This document shows, in pieces, positions 50,795 through 59,702 of a stretch of DNA of 64,000 nt. Each line of letters opens with the position of its first letter. Position 1 is the first letter of the stretch. This stretch comes from Phycisphaerae bacterium (lineage in GTDB: Bacteria > Planctomycetota > Phycisphaerae > UBA1845 > Fen-1342). The stretch spans positions 1-64,000 of the forward strand of contig JANQNU010000040.1 in NCBI GenBank assembly GCA_028279405.1, in the 5' to 3' direction. The translations under genes were made by a program, and so were the position numbers. The notes below the pieces were generated by a model. It was not told the DNA's origin and did no database searches. It worked only from the letters and a program-made list of their open reading frames with translations.

Positions 50795-53236
50795 TCACTC
50801 GACCTCGACGTGCACCGAGAACCGACAACCGGCTTCGACCGGGGCTGGGATGATGCCGCTTTCCAGCGGCGCGCCGTCCACCGTGATCCGCGGCGTGCCG
50901 CGATTCACCGCTTCCGATCGCGCCGCATCGCTCCGTTCGATGGAAATCTCGTACGTGCAGCCGCGCCAGGGCCGCGTCATTGCCGCGCGGCTCCAGGACG
51001 TCGGCAGGCATGGAGCGATCAGCAGCCCGTCCCAGGTCGGTCGTACGCCGAGGACCCACTCGCTGATCACGCGATGCAGCCAGGCCGCCGACCCGGTGTA
51101 CCAGGTCCAGCCACCCCGACCGAAGTACGGCGAACTCGGCCCGTCAACATTGCCGGGCAGCACGTACGGCTCCGCCCTGTAGCGTTCCGGGTCCTTGTTC
51201 GCGGGATTGATCGCGTCGAGCAGATGCTCGACCCGAGCCGCATCACCCATCTTGGCCGCGGCGGCGATCGCCCACGTCGCAGCGTGCGTGTACACGCCGC
51301 CATTCTCGCGCAGCCCGGGCGCGTAGCGCGTGATATACCCGATCGCGGGGTTCGGGTCGGCGTATGCCGGCGTCAACAGCAGGGCCCCCACGTCCGTTAC
51401 AAGATGCTCGCAGACCGCGTTCCAACATTGCACCGCCCGGTCGCTAGGCGCTACTTCGTTCAGGATCGCCCACGTCTGCGCATTCAGAAAGATCCGTCCC
51501 TGGTCGCAGTCGCGACTCCCGATCTTCGAACCGTCGTCGAGCGTGGCACGCGCGTACCATTCTCCGTCCCAGCCGTGCTCGTTAATCGCGCGAATCAACG
51601 TCGAGCGGCGTTGCGCGAAATCCGCCGCTTGCGTTTCTTCGCCATTCCGCCGCAAGATGTGTTCCCAATCCGCCAATAGCCCGACGAGAAAGTGCCCCAA
51701 CCAGATTGACTCGCCGCGCTCCTGCAAGCCGGCGGCACTCAGCCCGTCGTTCCAGTCTCCAGCGCCGATCAACGGCAGACCGCGCGCGCTGGTCCGCGAA
51801 AAAACCCTGGCAAAGGCACGCGCGATGTGCTCCCGCAACGGTCGGTGGACGGAATCGTCGACGAACGGCGCGGGATCATCGAGCACGGAATAGTCGTTTG
51901 TTTCGCGGATATAGCTCGCCGCAACGAATCCGAGCCAGAGCAGGTCGTCGGTCATCGTCGTGGTCAGCCCTTGCTCGCTCAGAGGGTGCCACCAATGGTA
52001 GACCGACCCATCCGTGAACTGGTGCTGCGCATGCAGGTTGATCTGCGCGCGGCATCGATCGGGCGCGATGGTCAGCCAGACCTGCGCGTCTTGAAGCTGG
52101 TCGCGAAACCCAAATGCCCCACTTTGCTGATAGTAGCCGCAACGCCCCCACAGTCGCGCCGAGATAGCCTGATATCGCAGCCAATCATTGGCGATTGCGT
52201 TTACGCTCGGGTCGGGGGTGTCGACGCGATGGTCTCCGAGCAGATCCGACCAGCGCCGCTCAGTGTCGCGCAACGCCGCGTCCATTGCCTTCAGCCGACA
52301 ATGGTCATCGATGAGCTGTGCTGCCTCGGCGCGGGACCCACCGACCACCAGCGTGAACCCCAGCGACTTCGAGGCGCCGGCCGGCAGCTCGATCGCGTTG
52401 CGCATCGCTGCGATCGCGTCCTCGTGCCGCCCGAACCGCGGTTGCCAGGCATCCTGGTCCAGCGCCGCAGGCTGCGCGAGATGGCCGTTGCGCCCGAAGA
52501 AGGCGCCCTTGTCGCCCTGCGCCGCGGCCACTGGTTCCGTTCCCGCGAATCCGCATACGTAGGGAAAGTCGGCGTTCCAATGGCCGTGCCGGGCCGTCGG
52601 CACGTCCCACATCCGACTGGTGGCGAACACCACGCCGCGCGCCGCATCGAATTCCGTTTCGAGAAACAGCTTGTGAAACTCCCGCCGAGGGGCGGGGGCC
52701 AGGCCGCAGTTCCATTCGAGGTAGCTGGTAAGCTCGAGTCGGCGCGTTGCGCGCGTTGTGTTCTGTAGCCGAACCTGCCAATACTCGACCGCCTTGTCCG
52801 GATCGCAGGAAAGCTGCCATTCCGCCCGGATCCCGGCGAACGAAGTGATGAAGGTCGTGTAACCGAACCCGTGTCGACACTCATATGTCTCGTAGGCTGG
52901 CCACACCGGTGCAGGTGTCAGCGACCATACGGAATTCGTGTCCAGGTCGCGAACGTAGATGAACTTTCCCGATGCATCGTGAGCGAAATCTTGCTGCCAG
53001 CGCGTCAACACCGCCAACTGGGAATTGTCGATCCAGGTGAAGCCGCTGCCCGCCTGACTCACCGCCAGGCCGAATCGCGGGTTGGCAATGATGTTGCACC
53101 ACGGTCGCGGCGTCCGTGGATCTGTAATGCAGTAGGCGCGTCCGTCGGCGGAAAAATGACCGTATCGATTGGCCGATCCAGGCCCCGATCCCCAGTCGCA
53201 CGCTGACCGTTCCGCGGTCCTTGGGATGACGGACAT
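50795..53236 (-). CDS. GH94 glycoside phosphorylase, cellobiose-phosphorylase-like
   Basis: An 813-residue inverting phosphorylase that splits a beta-glucosyl disaccharide with phosphate to give glucose 1-phosphate, saving ATP. The ATG has AGGAG eight bases upstream. The N-terminal RYGHFSADGRAYCITDP and TPRPWCNIIANPRFG blocks, the catalytic aspartate in GAGDWNDGL (residue ~490) and the ENGGVYTHAATWAIAA segment fit cellobiose-type GH94. The length matches cellobiose phosphorylase (~810-820) and is shorter than 1,2-beta-oligoglucan phosphorylases. Because the neighbours look like GH144 enzymes, a different linkage cannot be excluded. It has no signal peptide and is cytoplasmic. Confidence 0.9.
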   Translation of the reverse strand: MSVIPRTAERSACDWGSGPGSANRYGHFSADGRAYCITDPRTPRPWCNIIANPRFGLAVSQAGSGFTWIDNSQLAVLTRWQQDFAHDASGKFIYVRDLDTNSVWSLTPAPVWPAYETYECRHGFGYTTFITSFAGIRAEWQLSCDPDKAVEYWQVRLQNTTRATRRLELTSYLEWNCGLAPAPRREFHKLFLETEFDAARGVVFATSRMWDVPTARHGHWNADFPYVCGFAGTEPVAAAQGDKGAFFGRNGHLAQPAALDQDAWQPRFGRHEDAIAAMRNAIELPAGASKSLGFTLVVGGSRAEAAQLIDDHCRLKAMDAALRDTERRWSDLLGDHRVDTPDPSVNAIANDWLRYQAISARLWGRCGYYQQSGAFGFRDQLQDAQVWLTIAPDRCRAQINLHAQHQFTDGSVYHWWHPLSEQGLTTTMTDDLLWLGFVAASYIRETNDYSVLDDPAPFVDDSVHRPLREHIARAFARVFSRTSARGLPLIGAGDWNDGLSAAGLQERGESIWLGHFLVGLLADWEHILRRNGEETQAADFAQRRSTLIRAINEHGWDGEWYARATLDDGSKIGSRDCDQGRIFLNAQTWAILNEVAPSDRAVQCWNAVCEHLVTDVGALLLTPAYADPNPAIGYITRYAPGLRENGGVYTHAATWAIAAAAKMGDAARVEHLLDAINPANKDPERYRAEPYVLPGNVDGPSSPYFGRGGWTWYTGSAAWLHRVISEWVLGVRPTWDGLLIAPCLPTSWSRAAMTRPWRGCTYEISIERSDAARSEAVNRGTPRITVDGAPLESGIIPAPVEAGCRFSVHVEVE

Positions 53237-53321
53237 CGAGCTACTCCTCTCGCGCTCCAGTCGGCGTCCAAACGCCGACGCCCCCCGCTCACGACAGGGA
53301 GCCCGTGAAACCGACTCGACG

Positions 53322-54743
53322 CTACGGTGTACCGAGCCTCAATCGCTCCACCGCGCGTCGAGCGTTCGGGTGTGCCATGAAAAGCTTCCAGACCAGGCCG
53401 GTACGGGCGTTCTCGATCGCAAGCAACAGCGGACCCTGATCGATCCCAACGTAATCGTCACAGACGAAACCCTGGTCGAGATTGAAGGAATCGACGAGTC
53501 CGTAGCCGCCATCGTCGGGGTCACGCCATAGCAGTGGACGGCCCTGGTCGTCTTTCATCGTGCGAAACGTCCGCAGCGCCGCCATGCTCTCCGTCGGCGT
53601 GAACATGATTGATGCCCCGGCCGCATAGGGCGCAACGGTTCCGTCGTACCATTTCTCTTCCGGTGCCAGCGCGGGAAACGTGTGCGGCACCGCGTAACCG
53701 CGTCGCGCGACACACGGACTGAGCCCCCAACTGTTCTCGGACAGCGTCCGGTAGCGCGCCGACATGTCCAGGCAGCGCGCCCGGTGGCTCAGTACCGCCC
53801 GTCGCGAGTTCTCGAACCAATCGACGCCCGGCGCCGCCACCCCGAATGCCTGCGGGTCATCGATGCCCAGGCTCCGATAGTCGATCCAGCAATGACTGAA
53901 GAAGTAGGTAAACAGGTTGCCCGGCCACGAGACGACGAACGGCGGCAACTCCTTGTAACGCTTCTGTGTCCGCGTCAATCGATAGTACTGCTCAGGTGCG
54001 ACCGAGTGTGTCGGCGTCGGCGACCCCACCGCGAGAAAATAGACCAGCCGCTCTTCGTCGCTGGCATTATGCCAATGCCAGCGAATGAACTCGCCGCGGC
54101 CCTGTAGCGATTCGCCAGCGTGCGGTTTCCAGCCCATCGAGATCCGGCCCCCCGCCGCGACTGCATAGCGACGCCAGTTCGCCTCCGCGATCAAGCGGTC
54201 GACGAGCGTCGCCACTTCTCCGCCGAAGAAGGTCGCCGCCGGCATCGCGCCGGCGATCAGCAACGCCGTGTCGACCGTGCTGGCCTCGACTACGAAATCG
54301 GTTCGAGACGGACCCGCCGTATCCATGTCGGGGAAATGGAGGTACATCCCGTGTCGCTGGTTGTCCCGTCGACTCAGCAGGCTGCGCAACACAGTGGTCG
54401 CCCGTTCCGCGCCCGCCGCCTTCGAAATCCAACCACGCTCGACACCGACCGGAAGACTGGAAAGCTGGAACCCGACCGCAGCGATGCTCGCGACCGGCGC
54501 CTTCAACCGATCCTTCGCGAGCCGCGCCGGCGACCCGACCTCTTTCCAGAAGTACAGAAAACAGGCACGTTCGATTTCGTCGAGAATCCGCTCGTCCGCT
54601 GCCGAGAACGTATGCTGCAACACCGCTTCGGTGGCCGCACTCCGCCGAATCGCACCGTCGACCAACGCCGGGTCAACCGGCGCCAGCGTAACCGGGAGCG
54701 TCGTAACCCAAAGAGCTGCAAGCGTTTGACATCCCATTTGCAT
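53322..54743 (-). CDS. Exported GH144-like (glucoamylase_2-type) glycosidase
   Basis: A 473-residue enzyme with an N-terminal export segment (MQMGCQTLAALWVTTLPVTLA) and one (alpha/alpha)6 domain. It shares with the 762-residue paralogue the blocks CFLYFWKEVG (start), NSWGLSPCVARRGY, APYAAGASIMFTPTESMAALRTF and IDQGPLLLAIENARTGLVWKLFM (end), typical of the PF10091/GH144 group. It lacks accessory domains and is probably periplasmic or surface-bound. Its promoter region is shared with the divergent lacI-type gene and carries operator B. Confidence 0.85.
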   Translation of the reverse strand: MQMGCQTLAALWVTTLPVTLAPVDPALVDGAIRRSAATEAVLQHTFSAADERILDEIERACFLYFWKEVGSPARLAKDRLKAPVASIAAVGFQLSSLPVGVERGWISKAAGAERATTVLRSLLSRRDNQRHGMYLHFPDMDTAGPSRTDFVVEASTVDTALLIAGAMPAATFFGGEVATLVDRLIAEANWRRYAVAAGGRISMGWKPHAGESLQGRGEFIRWHWHNASDEERLVYFLAVGSPTPTHSVAPEQYYRLTRTQKRYKELPPFVVSWPGNLFTYFFSHCWIDYRSLGIDDPQAFGVAAPGVDWFENSRRAVLSHRARCLDMSARYRTLSENSWGLSPCVARRGYAVPHTFPALAPEEKWYDGTVAPYAAGASIMFTPTESMAALRTFRTMKDDQGRPLLWRDPDDGGYGLVDSFNLDQGFVCDDYVGIDQGPLLLAIENARTGLVWKLFMAHPNARRAVERLRLGTP

Positions 54744-54759
54744 TCAGGTTATCCTGGAA

Positions 54760-54773
54760 TGAAAGCGTTGTCA
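54760..54773. promoter_or_regulatory. LacI-family operator candidate B
   Basis: TGAAAGCGTTGTCA lies between the divergent glycosidase (start 54743) and lacI-type (start 54817) genes. It is a variant of the motif found at 41298 and 58981. A weaker relative, TGCAAGCGTTTGACA, overlaps the first codons of the glycosidase at 54717. The position fits autoregulation of the regulator and control of the glycosidase. Confidence 0.6.
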
Positions 54774-54816
54774 ATGAACTCGACCATTTGAGGCGCGCAA
54801 CGAGAGGTTCGTGGTG

Positions 54817-55821
54817 ATGCAGGTTTCGATATCGGACGTCGCTAAGAAGGCTGCCGTGTCCATCAGTACGGTGTCTCGAGTCGTCAATCGCCGAGAGCTG
54901 GTGAATCCCAAGACGCGCGCGCGCGTTGAGGAGGCCATTCGCGCGTTGGGTTACCGACCCAATGCGTTCGCGCGTGGATTGATGCTGCGAAAAAGCGAGA
55001 TCCTCGGGCTGGTCTTGCCTGACTTGCACGGCGAGTTCTACTCGGAGGTCATTCGTGGTGCCAATCGCCGGGCGCATGAGTTGGGTTACAACCTCCTCAT
55101 CTTCTCCGTCGGCGACGGCGAGGAGGGCAAGTCCGTTTTTGCCAAGATTCACCAACGGACGATCATGGACGGCATCGTGGTCATGGTTTCCGAACTGGTT
55201 GACCACGCGGCGGCGGACGTCGCGGCGCTCAACGTGCCTTTCGTCGCGCTGGATGGCGATATCGAAGGAACGCCGCACGACAGCGTGCTGATCGATCAAC
55301 AGCGTGGCGCCGAGAAGCTCGCCACGCATCTGGTCCAGAACCGTGACGTTCGTCGGTTGATCTTCATCGGCGGACATGAGACGAACGTGGATACCATCGC
55401 TCGTCGAGCCGCCTGTCGGCGCATTTTTGCCAAGGCGGGATGCCCGGTCGCGGATCCCGACATCTACCATCTGGACTACGAATACGAGACCGCGTACCAA
55501 CTTGCGGTCGAGCGAATCGCCAGCTGGGTAGGGCAGGGAAGTTGCGTCTTCGCCGCCAACGACGAAATGGCGGCCGGGGTCATCGCGGCGGCCAACGCCC
55601 GAGGCGTTCGTGTGCCGGACGACCTTGCAATCGTCGGATTCGATGACACGCGCATCGCGCGCATGACGCGGCCGATGCTCACCACAATCCACGTCCCGAT
55701 GGCCGAGATGGGGGCCGAGGCTGTCGAGGTTCTTTGCCACCGACTTGCGACGCCGGATGCTGCTTCCAAGCGGATCTCGTTGGAGCCCGAGCTGATCGTT
55801 CGCGAGTCGTGCGGTCGCTAG
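54817..55821 (+). CDS. LacI-family transcriptional regulator
   Basis: A 334-residue regulator. The HTH with hinge helix is at residues ~1-55 (QVSISDVAKKAAVSISTVSRVVNRRELVNPKTRARVEEAI, YRPNAFARGL). A periplasmic-binding-protein-like sensor domain follows (ILGLVLPDLHGEFYSEVIRGA ... GFDDTRIARMTRPMLTTIHVP). The ATG at 54817 has GAGAGG nine bases upstream; GTG codons at 54811 and 54814 are alternatives. It most likely represses the surrounding glucan genes until an oligosaccharide or glucose derivative binds. Operator-like palindromes occur at 41298, 54760 and 58981. Confidence 0.93.
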   Translation: MQVSISDVAKKAAVSISTVSRVVNRRELVNPKTRARVEEAIRALGYRPNAFARGLMLRKSEILGLVLPDLHGEFYSEVIRGANRRAHELGYNLLIFSVGDGEEGKSVFAKIHQRTIMDGIVVMVSELVDHAAADVAALNVPFVALDGDIEGTPHDSVLIDQQRGAEKLATHLVQNRDVRRLIFIGGHETNVDTIARRAACRRIFAKAGCPVADPDIYHLDYEYETAYQLAVERIASWVGQGSCVFAANDEMAAGVIAAANARGVRVPDDLAIVGFDDTRIARMTRPMLTTIHVPMAEMGAEAVEVLCHRLATPDAASKRISLEPELIVRESCGR

Positions 55822-55828
55822 GCTCGGC

Positions 55829-58800
55829 CTACCGCTGATCGTTATCGATCGGAAACGCAAACCGTCCCCGGTTGCGCGTTAACTGAACATACCCCTCGCG
55901 TACCCGTACCCCGTCGGCGTCGAGCGGTGCGCCTAGCCGAAGGCCCATCGGTTGTAACCGAATCCCGCCGTTTGGTAGAGGTTGATCGCAGTCCAGGTCT
56001 AGCACTAGGTGTTCGTCCTTTATTCGGGCGACGACGGAAAGCGTTCCGTAGATCGTGCGCAGATGATGTACACGCACTCCTGCTCGGTCCCGCAGCCATT
56101 CTGGCTTGACGCCGGCGAGCAGCACGAGTGATTCGTCGCTTTCATCGGCATAGGCGAAGAGGCTGACGAACGCGCTCACGAACGCCGACCCCACCCAGGT
56201 ATGCGGCATATCGCCGACAAAGCCTGGCGTTGTCGGTTCGCGATACACGACTTCGGCCCAGTGGTTCCATCCGCGCGGCCGCTGGGCTTCGAGGAAATAG
56301 TCGAGCAGGGCGTGCGCACGTCGCGGTTGCCCGAGACGCAAGTACGTACCGACAATTCGCAGCTCGTACGGCGTATACGCCTCCCATTCCATTCGTCCGT
56401 CGCGGCGATCGCGGAAGAACTGGTAGTAGCGCTCGAACGTATTGGTCAACGCTGGTTCGGGGAGTCGCTGCCGTTCGTTGCAGGGGAACAGCGCGATGGC
56501 TGTCGACGTTGCGTCAAAGTCACCAAGCTCGACACACCCCGGAATGTAGTCGATGCCGTGGTTCTTCATCGCGCGTTCGATCGAGTCGTAGAGCGCGCGC
56601 TCGTACTCGGTGCGTAGGCGGTCAAAACGTCTGGCGCTTCCGTCGCGTTGCAGGACACGCGCCATGGCCGTCGCGTCGCGCAGGCCGCGCAGGACGAAGA
56701 AGCTGTCCCAGTAGGAGTGCATTGGCTTGGCCGAGTACCCTTCGTGGCTGATCGACTCCGGCACGAGCCCGAAGCACGCACGCTGCGTCGCCGTGCCGTC
56801 ACGATATGTCGCGCTCAACCGGTTCGTCCGTAATCGGTCCAGGTAATCGACGCCGGCGACGACAGCAGGAAAGTGCGCTTTCAATCGCGAGCGGTCACCG
56901 GTGAATTGATAGCTGCGCCAAACCAGATGGATGAATTGCCCGGTACTATCGTGCTCGTCGACAGGGTCCGGCCCGCGCCGATCGACAACGCACGGGACCT
57001 TGCCGGACGCGGACAAGTGCTTGCCGTACCAGTCGACAAACGCGCCTACGGCCGACGTGTGCCCTGTTTGCAGGAGGGCGGTGCTGGTCAGCGCCCCGTC
57101 GCGAATCCAGCTACGCTCGTAGGTCCGCGAGCCGGGCTGGATCGCCGGACCGTCGGCGTTGATCAGAATGTACGCTTGCATCGTTCGGAACGTGTTCGCG
57201 AGTTGCGCGGCGGACGGCGGCAGCTCGATCCGGACCCCATCCAGTGTCTCGTGCCAGAACCGTCGCATCGTCGCAAACGCCTCCCTGAACCGTTGATCGG
57301 CCGGGATCTTTGCGTCACCCGTGTCGATCGCTTGGTTTGGTGCCGTAGCGTGCATTGGGATCGCTAGGAACACGTCCTGAGTTCCCTGAGGAGGAACGTC
57401 GAACGCGAATCGCCAGGCGGCCGACGCGCGTCGTTGCGGGTCCTCCACCCGTCGACGCGCCGGCAGGGTGTTCGTCGCGAGATGCTCGACGATCTCGCGC
57501 TCCGCAAACGTCGACGCACCAAAACCGGTCGGATTCGTCAGCGGCTCGACATGCTGCTCGTCGTTGACAAATGCTCGGCCGCCGTCGAGCACGATACGGT
57601 CAACATTCGCGACGCCACCCGTGATATTGAGATCGTGCCAAGGTGGAAGTACCTGGAAAGGCCGCAGCGCCAGCAGCAGCGCGCCGCGCTGCGAGTCCGC
57701 GGACCGGTTCGTGAGTCGGTATCGTACGAGCCCTTCCGCGGCTCCGGCCTTACCGTGAACGACAACGGTCACTTCCAGACGCAGATCGTCCAGATCCCAG
57801 GTGACGGTCGGGATCGGCAACGCGTCATCGGCAAGTGATTGCGTAGCATCGGCATCTGCCCAACCCAGCAGCTTCCCGTCCTGGTAGATGAATGGCTCAA
57901 GTCGCAGCGACGAGCGATCCAACTCGATTGCGCCGCCGCTATCGATCAGTAGCTCGCGCCGATCTCCCGGCACCCCAACGACGGTCCACGGCTGCATCTC
58001 GTCCAGAAAGTACCGCGGATACCATCCGCGCGGCGATTCCCGCGCGATGGTCGCAAAGACGCGATTCGGAGACGCCGAAAAGTCCACCTCCAAAACGCGG
58101 AGGCGCCGCAGCGCCACACCTTGCCCTCGACTCGAACGTATCACGCGCAGCCGCATCGCGCGACCCTCTGCGTCTGGGGTCGGTAGATACGTTCGTCCGC
58201 CTCCGCCAAGTGCCTCGATGCGCCTGGTCTCCTCCCAGCGATCGCCGTCGGCCGAGATGTCGATTGCGTACGCGGTCGGATAGTCGACCGCCGACCACTC
58301 GAACGACAGCCCGCCGACTTCGCGCACCTGCTGAAAGTCCAGTTCGAGTGTCGGCGTCGGATCCTCGGTCGCGCTGCGCCACGCGAACGTACCGTCTGTC
58401 GGCAACGTAGTGGGCGGCGCCGGTTGGTCCGCAGCCTGTGACGAGACACGAGCGATCGGCACGCGCGTCACCGGCTGTGGCATCGGCAGCGATTCGAATC
58501 GCAGCCGATCGAACCAGACCGAGCCGGACCCTCCTTCGTCCGCCGCGATCGCAAACTCAATCCATCCTAGTTGCGAAATCTCCTTCCCGCCCGACGGCCC
58601 CCACGCGAACGCGAATTGACGCTTCTTCTGGCGGACCGTACGCCATTCGCGCGGAAATTCGAACGATCGACGATTCAACCACCAGACGTCCTCATCGTTG
58701 ATGTCGACCAGCTTCAACTCGAGGTTGTTCCGCCGCGCTTTGCCACGAACATCAAAGGTGAACCGATAGTTCTCTCCAAGCGCCAGGCGCACGGGCCGCC

Positions 58801-59029
58801 GAACCACGCAGAACCCTCCTCCCCGTTCGAAGTCGAAATCGAGCCGCATCGCGGTCCCGTCCACGCCGCCATCCAGCGCCAACGTCGCGCGCACCCCATC
58901 ACTCGCCTGCACCACCCACGGCTCGATCGTGTCGAACTCGTCCGACCACGCCGACCCGTCAGTCAACGCCAATGACGGAATGAAAGCGCTTGCAAGAAGG
59001 GCGATGCGAAAAGGGACGATCGACGACAT
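55829..59029 (-). CDS. Large exported six-hairpin glycosidase with CBM-like and F5/8C-like domains
   Basis: A 1066-residue secreted protein. The ATG at 59029 has CAGGAG seven bases upstream and begins a signal peptide (IVPFRIALLASAFIPSLALTDG); the frame is open further upstream but without domain character. Residues ~30-190 form a jelly-roll module (LDFDFERGGGFCVVRRPVRL). Residues ~215-330 are a discoidin/F5-8C-like domain (EVGGLSFEWSAVDYPTAYAIDISADG). Residues ~350-600 form a beta-rich domain. Residues ~640-960 are an (alpha/alpha)6 barrel (YERSWIRDGALTSTALL, HSYWDSFFVLRGL, RMEWEAYTPYELRIVGTYL). This resembles amylo-1,6-glucosidase/GH94-like folds, but I cannot assign a family or linkage. 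Confidence 0.82.
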   Translation of the reverse strand: MSSIVPFRIALLASAFIPSLALTDGSAWSDEFDTIEPWVVQASDGVRATLALDGGVDGTAMRLDFDFERGGGFCVVRRPVRLALGENYRFTFDVRGKARRNNLELKLVDINDEDVWWLNRRSFEFPREWRTVRQKKRQFAFAWGPSGGKEISQLGWIEFAIAADEGGSGSVWFDRLRFESLPMPQPVTRVPIARVSSQAADQPAPPTTLPTDGTFAWRSATEDPTPTLELDFQQVREVGGLSFEWSAVDYPTAYAIDISADGDRWEETRRIEALGGGGRTYLPTPDAEGRAMRLRVIRSSRGQGVALRRLRVLEVDFSASPNRVFATIARESPRGWYPRYFLDEMQPWTVVGVPGDRRELLIDSGGAIELDRSSLRLEPFIYQDGKLLGWADADATQSLADDALPIPTVTWDLDDLRLEVTVVVHGKAGAAEGLVRYRLTNRSADSQRGALLLALRPFQVLPPWHDLNITGGVANVDRIVLDGGRAFVNDEQHVEPLTNPTGFGASTFAEREIVEHLATNTLPARRRVEDPQRRASAAWRFAFDVPPQGTQDVFLAIPMHATAPNQAIDTGDAKIPADQRFREAFATMRRFWHETLDGVRIELPPSAAQLANTFRTMQAYILINADGPAIQPGSRTYERSWIRDGALTSTALLQTGHTSAVGAFVDWYGKHLSASGKVPCVVDRRGPDPVDEHDSTGQFIHLVWRSYQFTGDRSRLKAHFPAVVAGVDYLDRLRTNRLSATYRDGTATQRACFGLVPESISHEGYSAKPMHSYWDSFFVLRGLRDATAMARVLQRDGSARRFDRLRTEYERALYDSIERAMKNHGIDYIPGCVELGDFDATSTAIALFPCNERQRLPEPALTNTFERYYQFFRDRRDGRMEWEAYTPYELRIVGTYLRLGQPRRAHALLDYFLEAQRPRGWNHWAEVVYREPTTPGFVGDMPHTWVGSAFVSAFVSLFAYADESDESLVLLAGVKPEWLRDRAGVRVHHLRTIYGTLSVVARIKDEHLVLDLDCDQPLPNGGIRLQPMGLRLGAPLDADGVRVREGYVQLTRNRGRFAFPIDNDQR
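58981..58994. promoter_or_regulatory. LacI-family operator candidate C (inside the signal-peptide coding region)
   Basis: TGAAAGCGCTTGCA matches operator A in inverse orientation over 14 bases and lies 35-48 bases inside the large glycosidase gene. Operators just downstream of a start occur in LacI-type regulons. However, the same bases encode ordinary signal-peptide residues (ASAF), so the match may be chance. Confidence 0.45.
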
Positions 59030-59159
59030 GTTGCGCTCCTGTATCGGTGATGTGCCTTTCGGGTCGGGTCGGCGTTGCCCGTTCCGCGTCCGAAACGACA
59101 TCTTGACATTGTAGCCAATTGAGGACCGGGTCGCACGACCAAGCGCGTACACTGGCGAC

Positions 59160-59687
59160 GTGGTACGCGTTCTGGTTCTGATCCTCTTTGCCATCACTAC
59201 CGGCAGCGTCATGGGCGGAGTCGTCGGCCTGACGGTCGGGCTTGGCCCCTTAGGCAACTCATTCGGGCTCGTCGTCGGCGCATTCCTGGGTGTGGCCGCC
59301 GCTCCGTTTGCGTGTGCCGGCCTATACGGAAACAAGCTGGCAATCGCAATTCCCGCAGTCTTCGGCGCCACACTCGTTGTTACCGTGCCGGTGGTTGCGG
59401 GGCAGAATCCGGCACTCAGCACCCTGCTCTCTTTCGGTACCTTCTGTGCAGGTTGCATGGTCGGCGGCACGGTGCTTCCGAGTCATCCTCAATACGTTGC
59501 GGGCCGTGATTGCCTGACCTGCGGCTACTCGCTCGAAGGCAACGTCTCCGGGCGCTGTCCCGAATGTGGTCAGCCGACTGGCTCGGACCCGTCCGTCCAT
59601 CGGCGAGCGCGCGGAGACCTCGCATGGGCGCTCGCGTTCGGCGCGCTCGTCATCGCGCTGGTCGGCACGGCCGCTATCTTGGCTTGA
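59160..59687 (+). CDS. Membrane protein with rubredoxin-like zinc ribbon
   Basis: A 175-residue protein from a GTG start. Three hydrophobic segments (residues ~4-25, ~35-55, ~65-100) are followed by a cytoplasmic zinc ribbon with CLTCGYSLEG and CPECG, and a final helix (LAFGALVIALVGTAAILA). The CxxCGY(x)LxG...CPECG motif is very frequent in planctomycete membrane proteins of unknown function. It stands alone between the large glycosidase (divergent) and the rhodanese gene (convergent). Confidence 0.75.
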   Translation: MVRVLVLILFAITTGSVMGGVVGLTVGLGPLGNSFGLVVGAFLGVAAAPFACAGLYGNKLAIAIPAVFGATLVVTVPVVAGQNPALSTLLSFGTFCAGCMVGGTVLPSHPQYVAGRDCLTCGYSLEGNVSGRCPECGQPTGSDPSVHRRARGDLAWALAFGALVIALVGTAAILA

Positions 59688-59702
59688 GCGCGCGACATCG
59701 CG

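Noticed and set aside
59030-59470. Longer N-terminus for the large glycosidase.
   Set aside because: The region overlaps the zinc-ribbon membrane protein gene and lacks signal or domain character, whereas the ATG at 59029 starts a signal peptide after CAGGAG.
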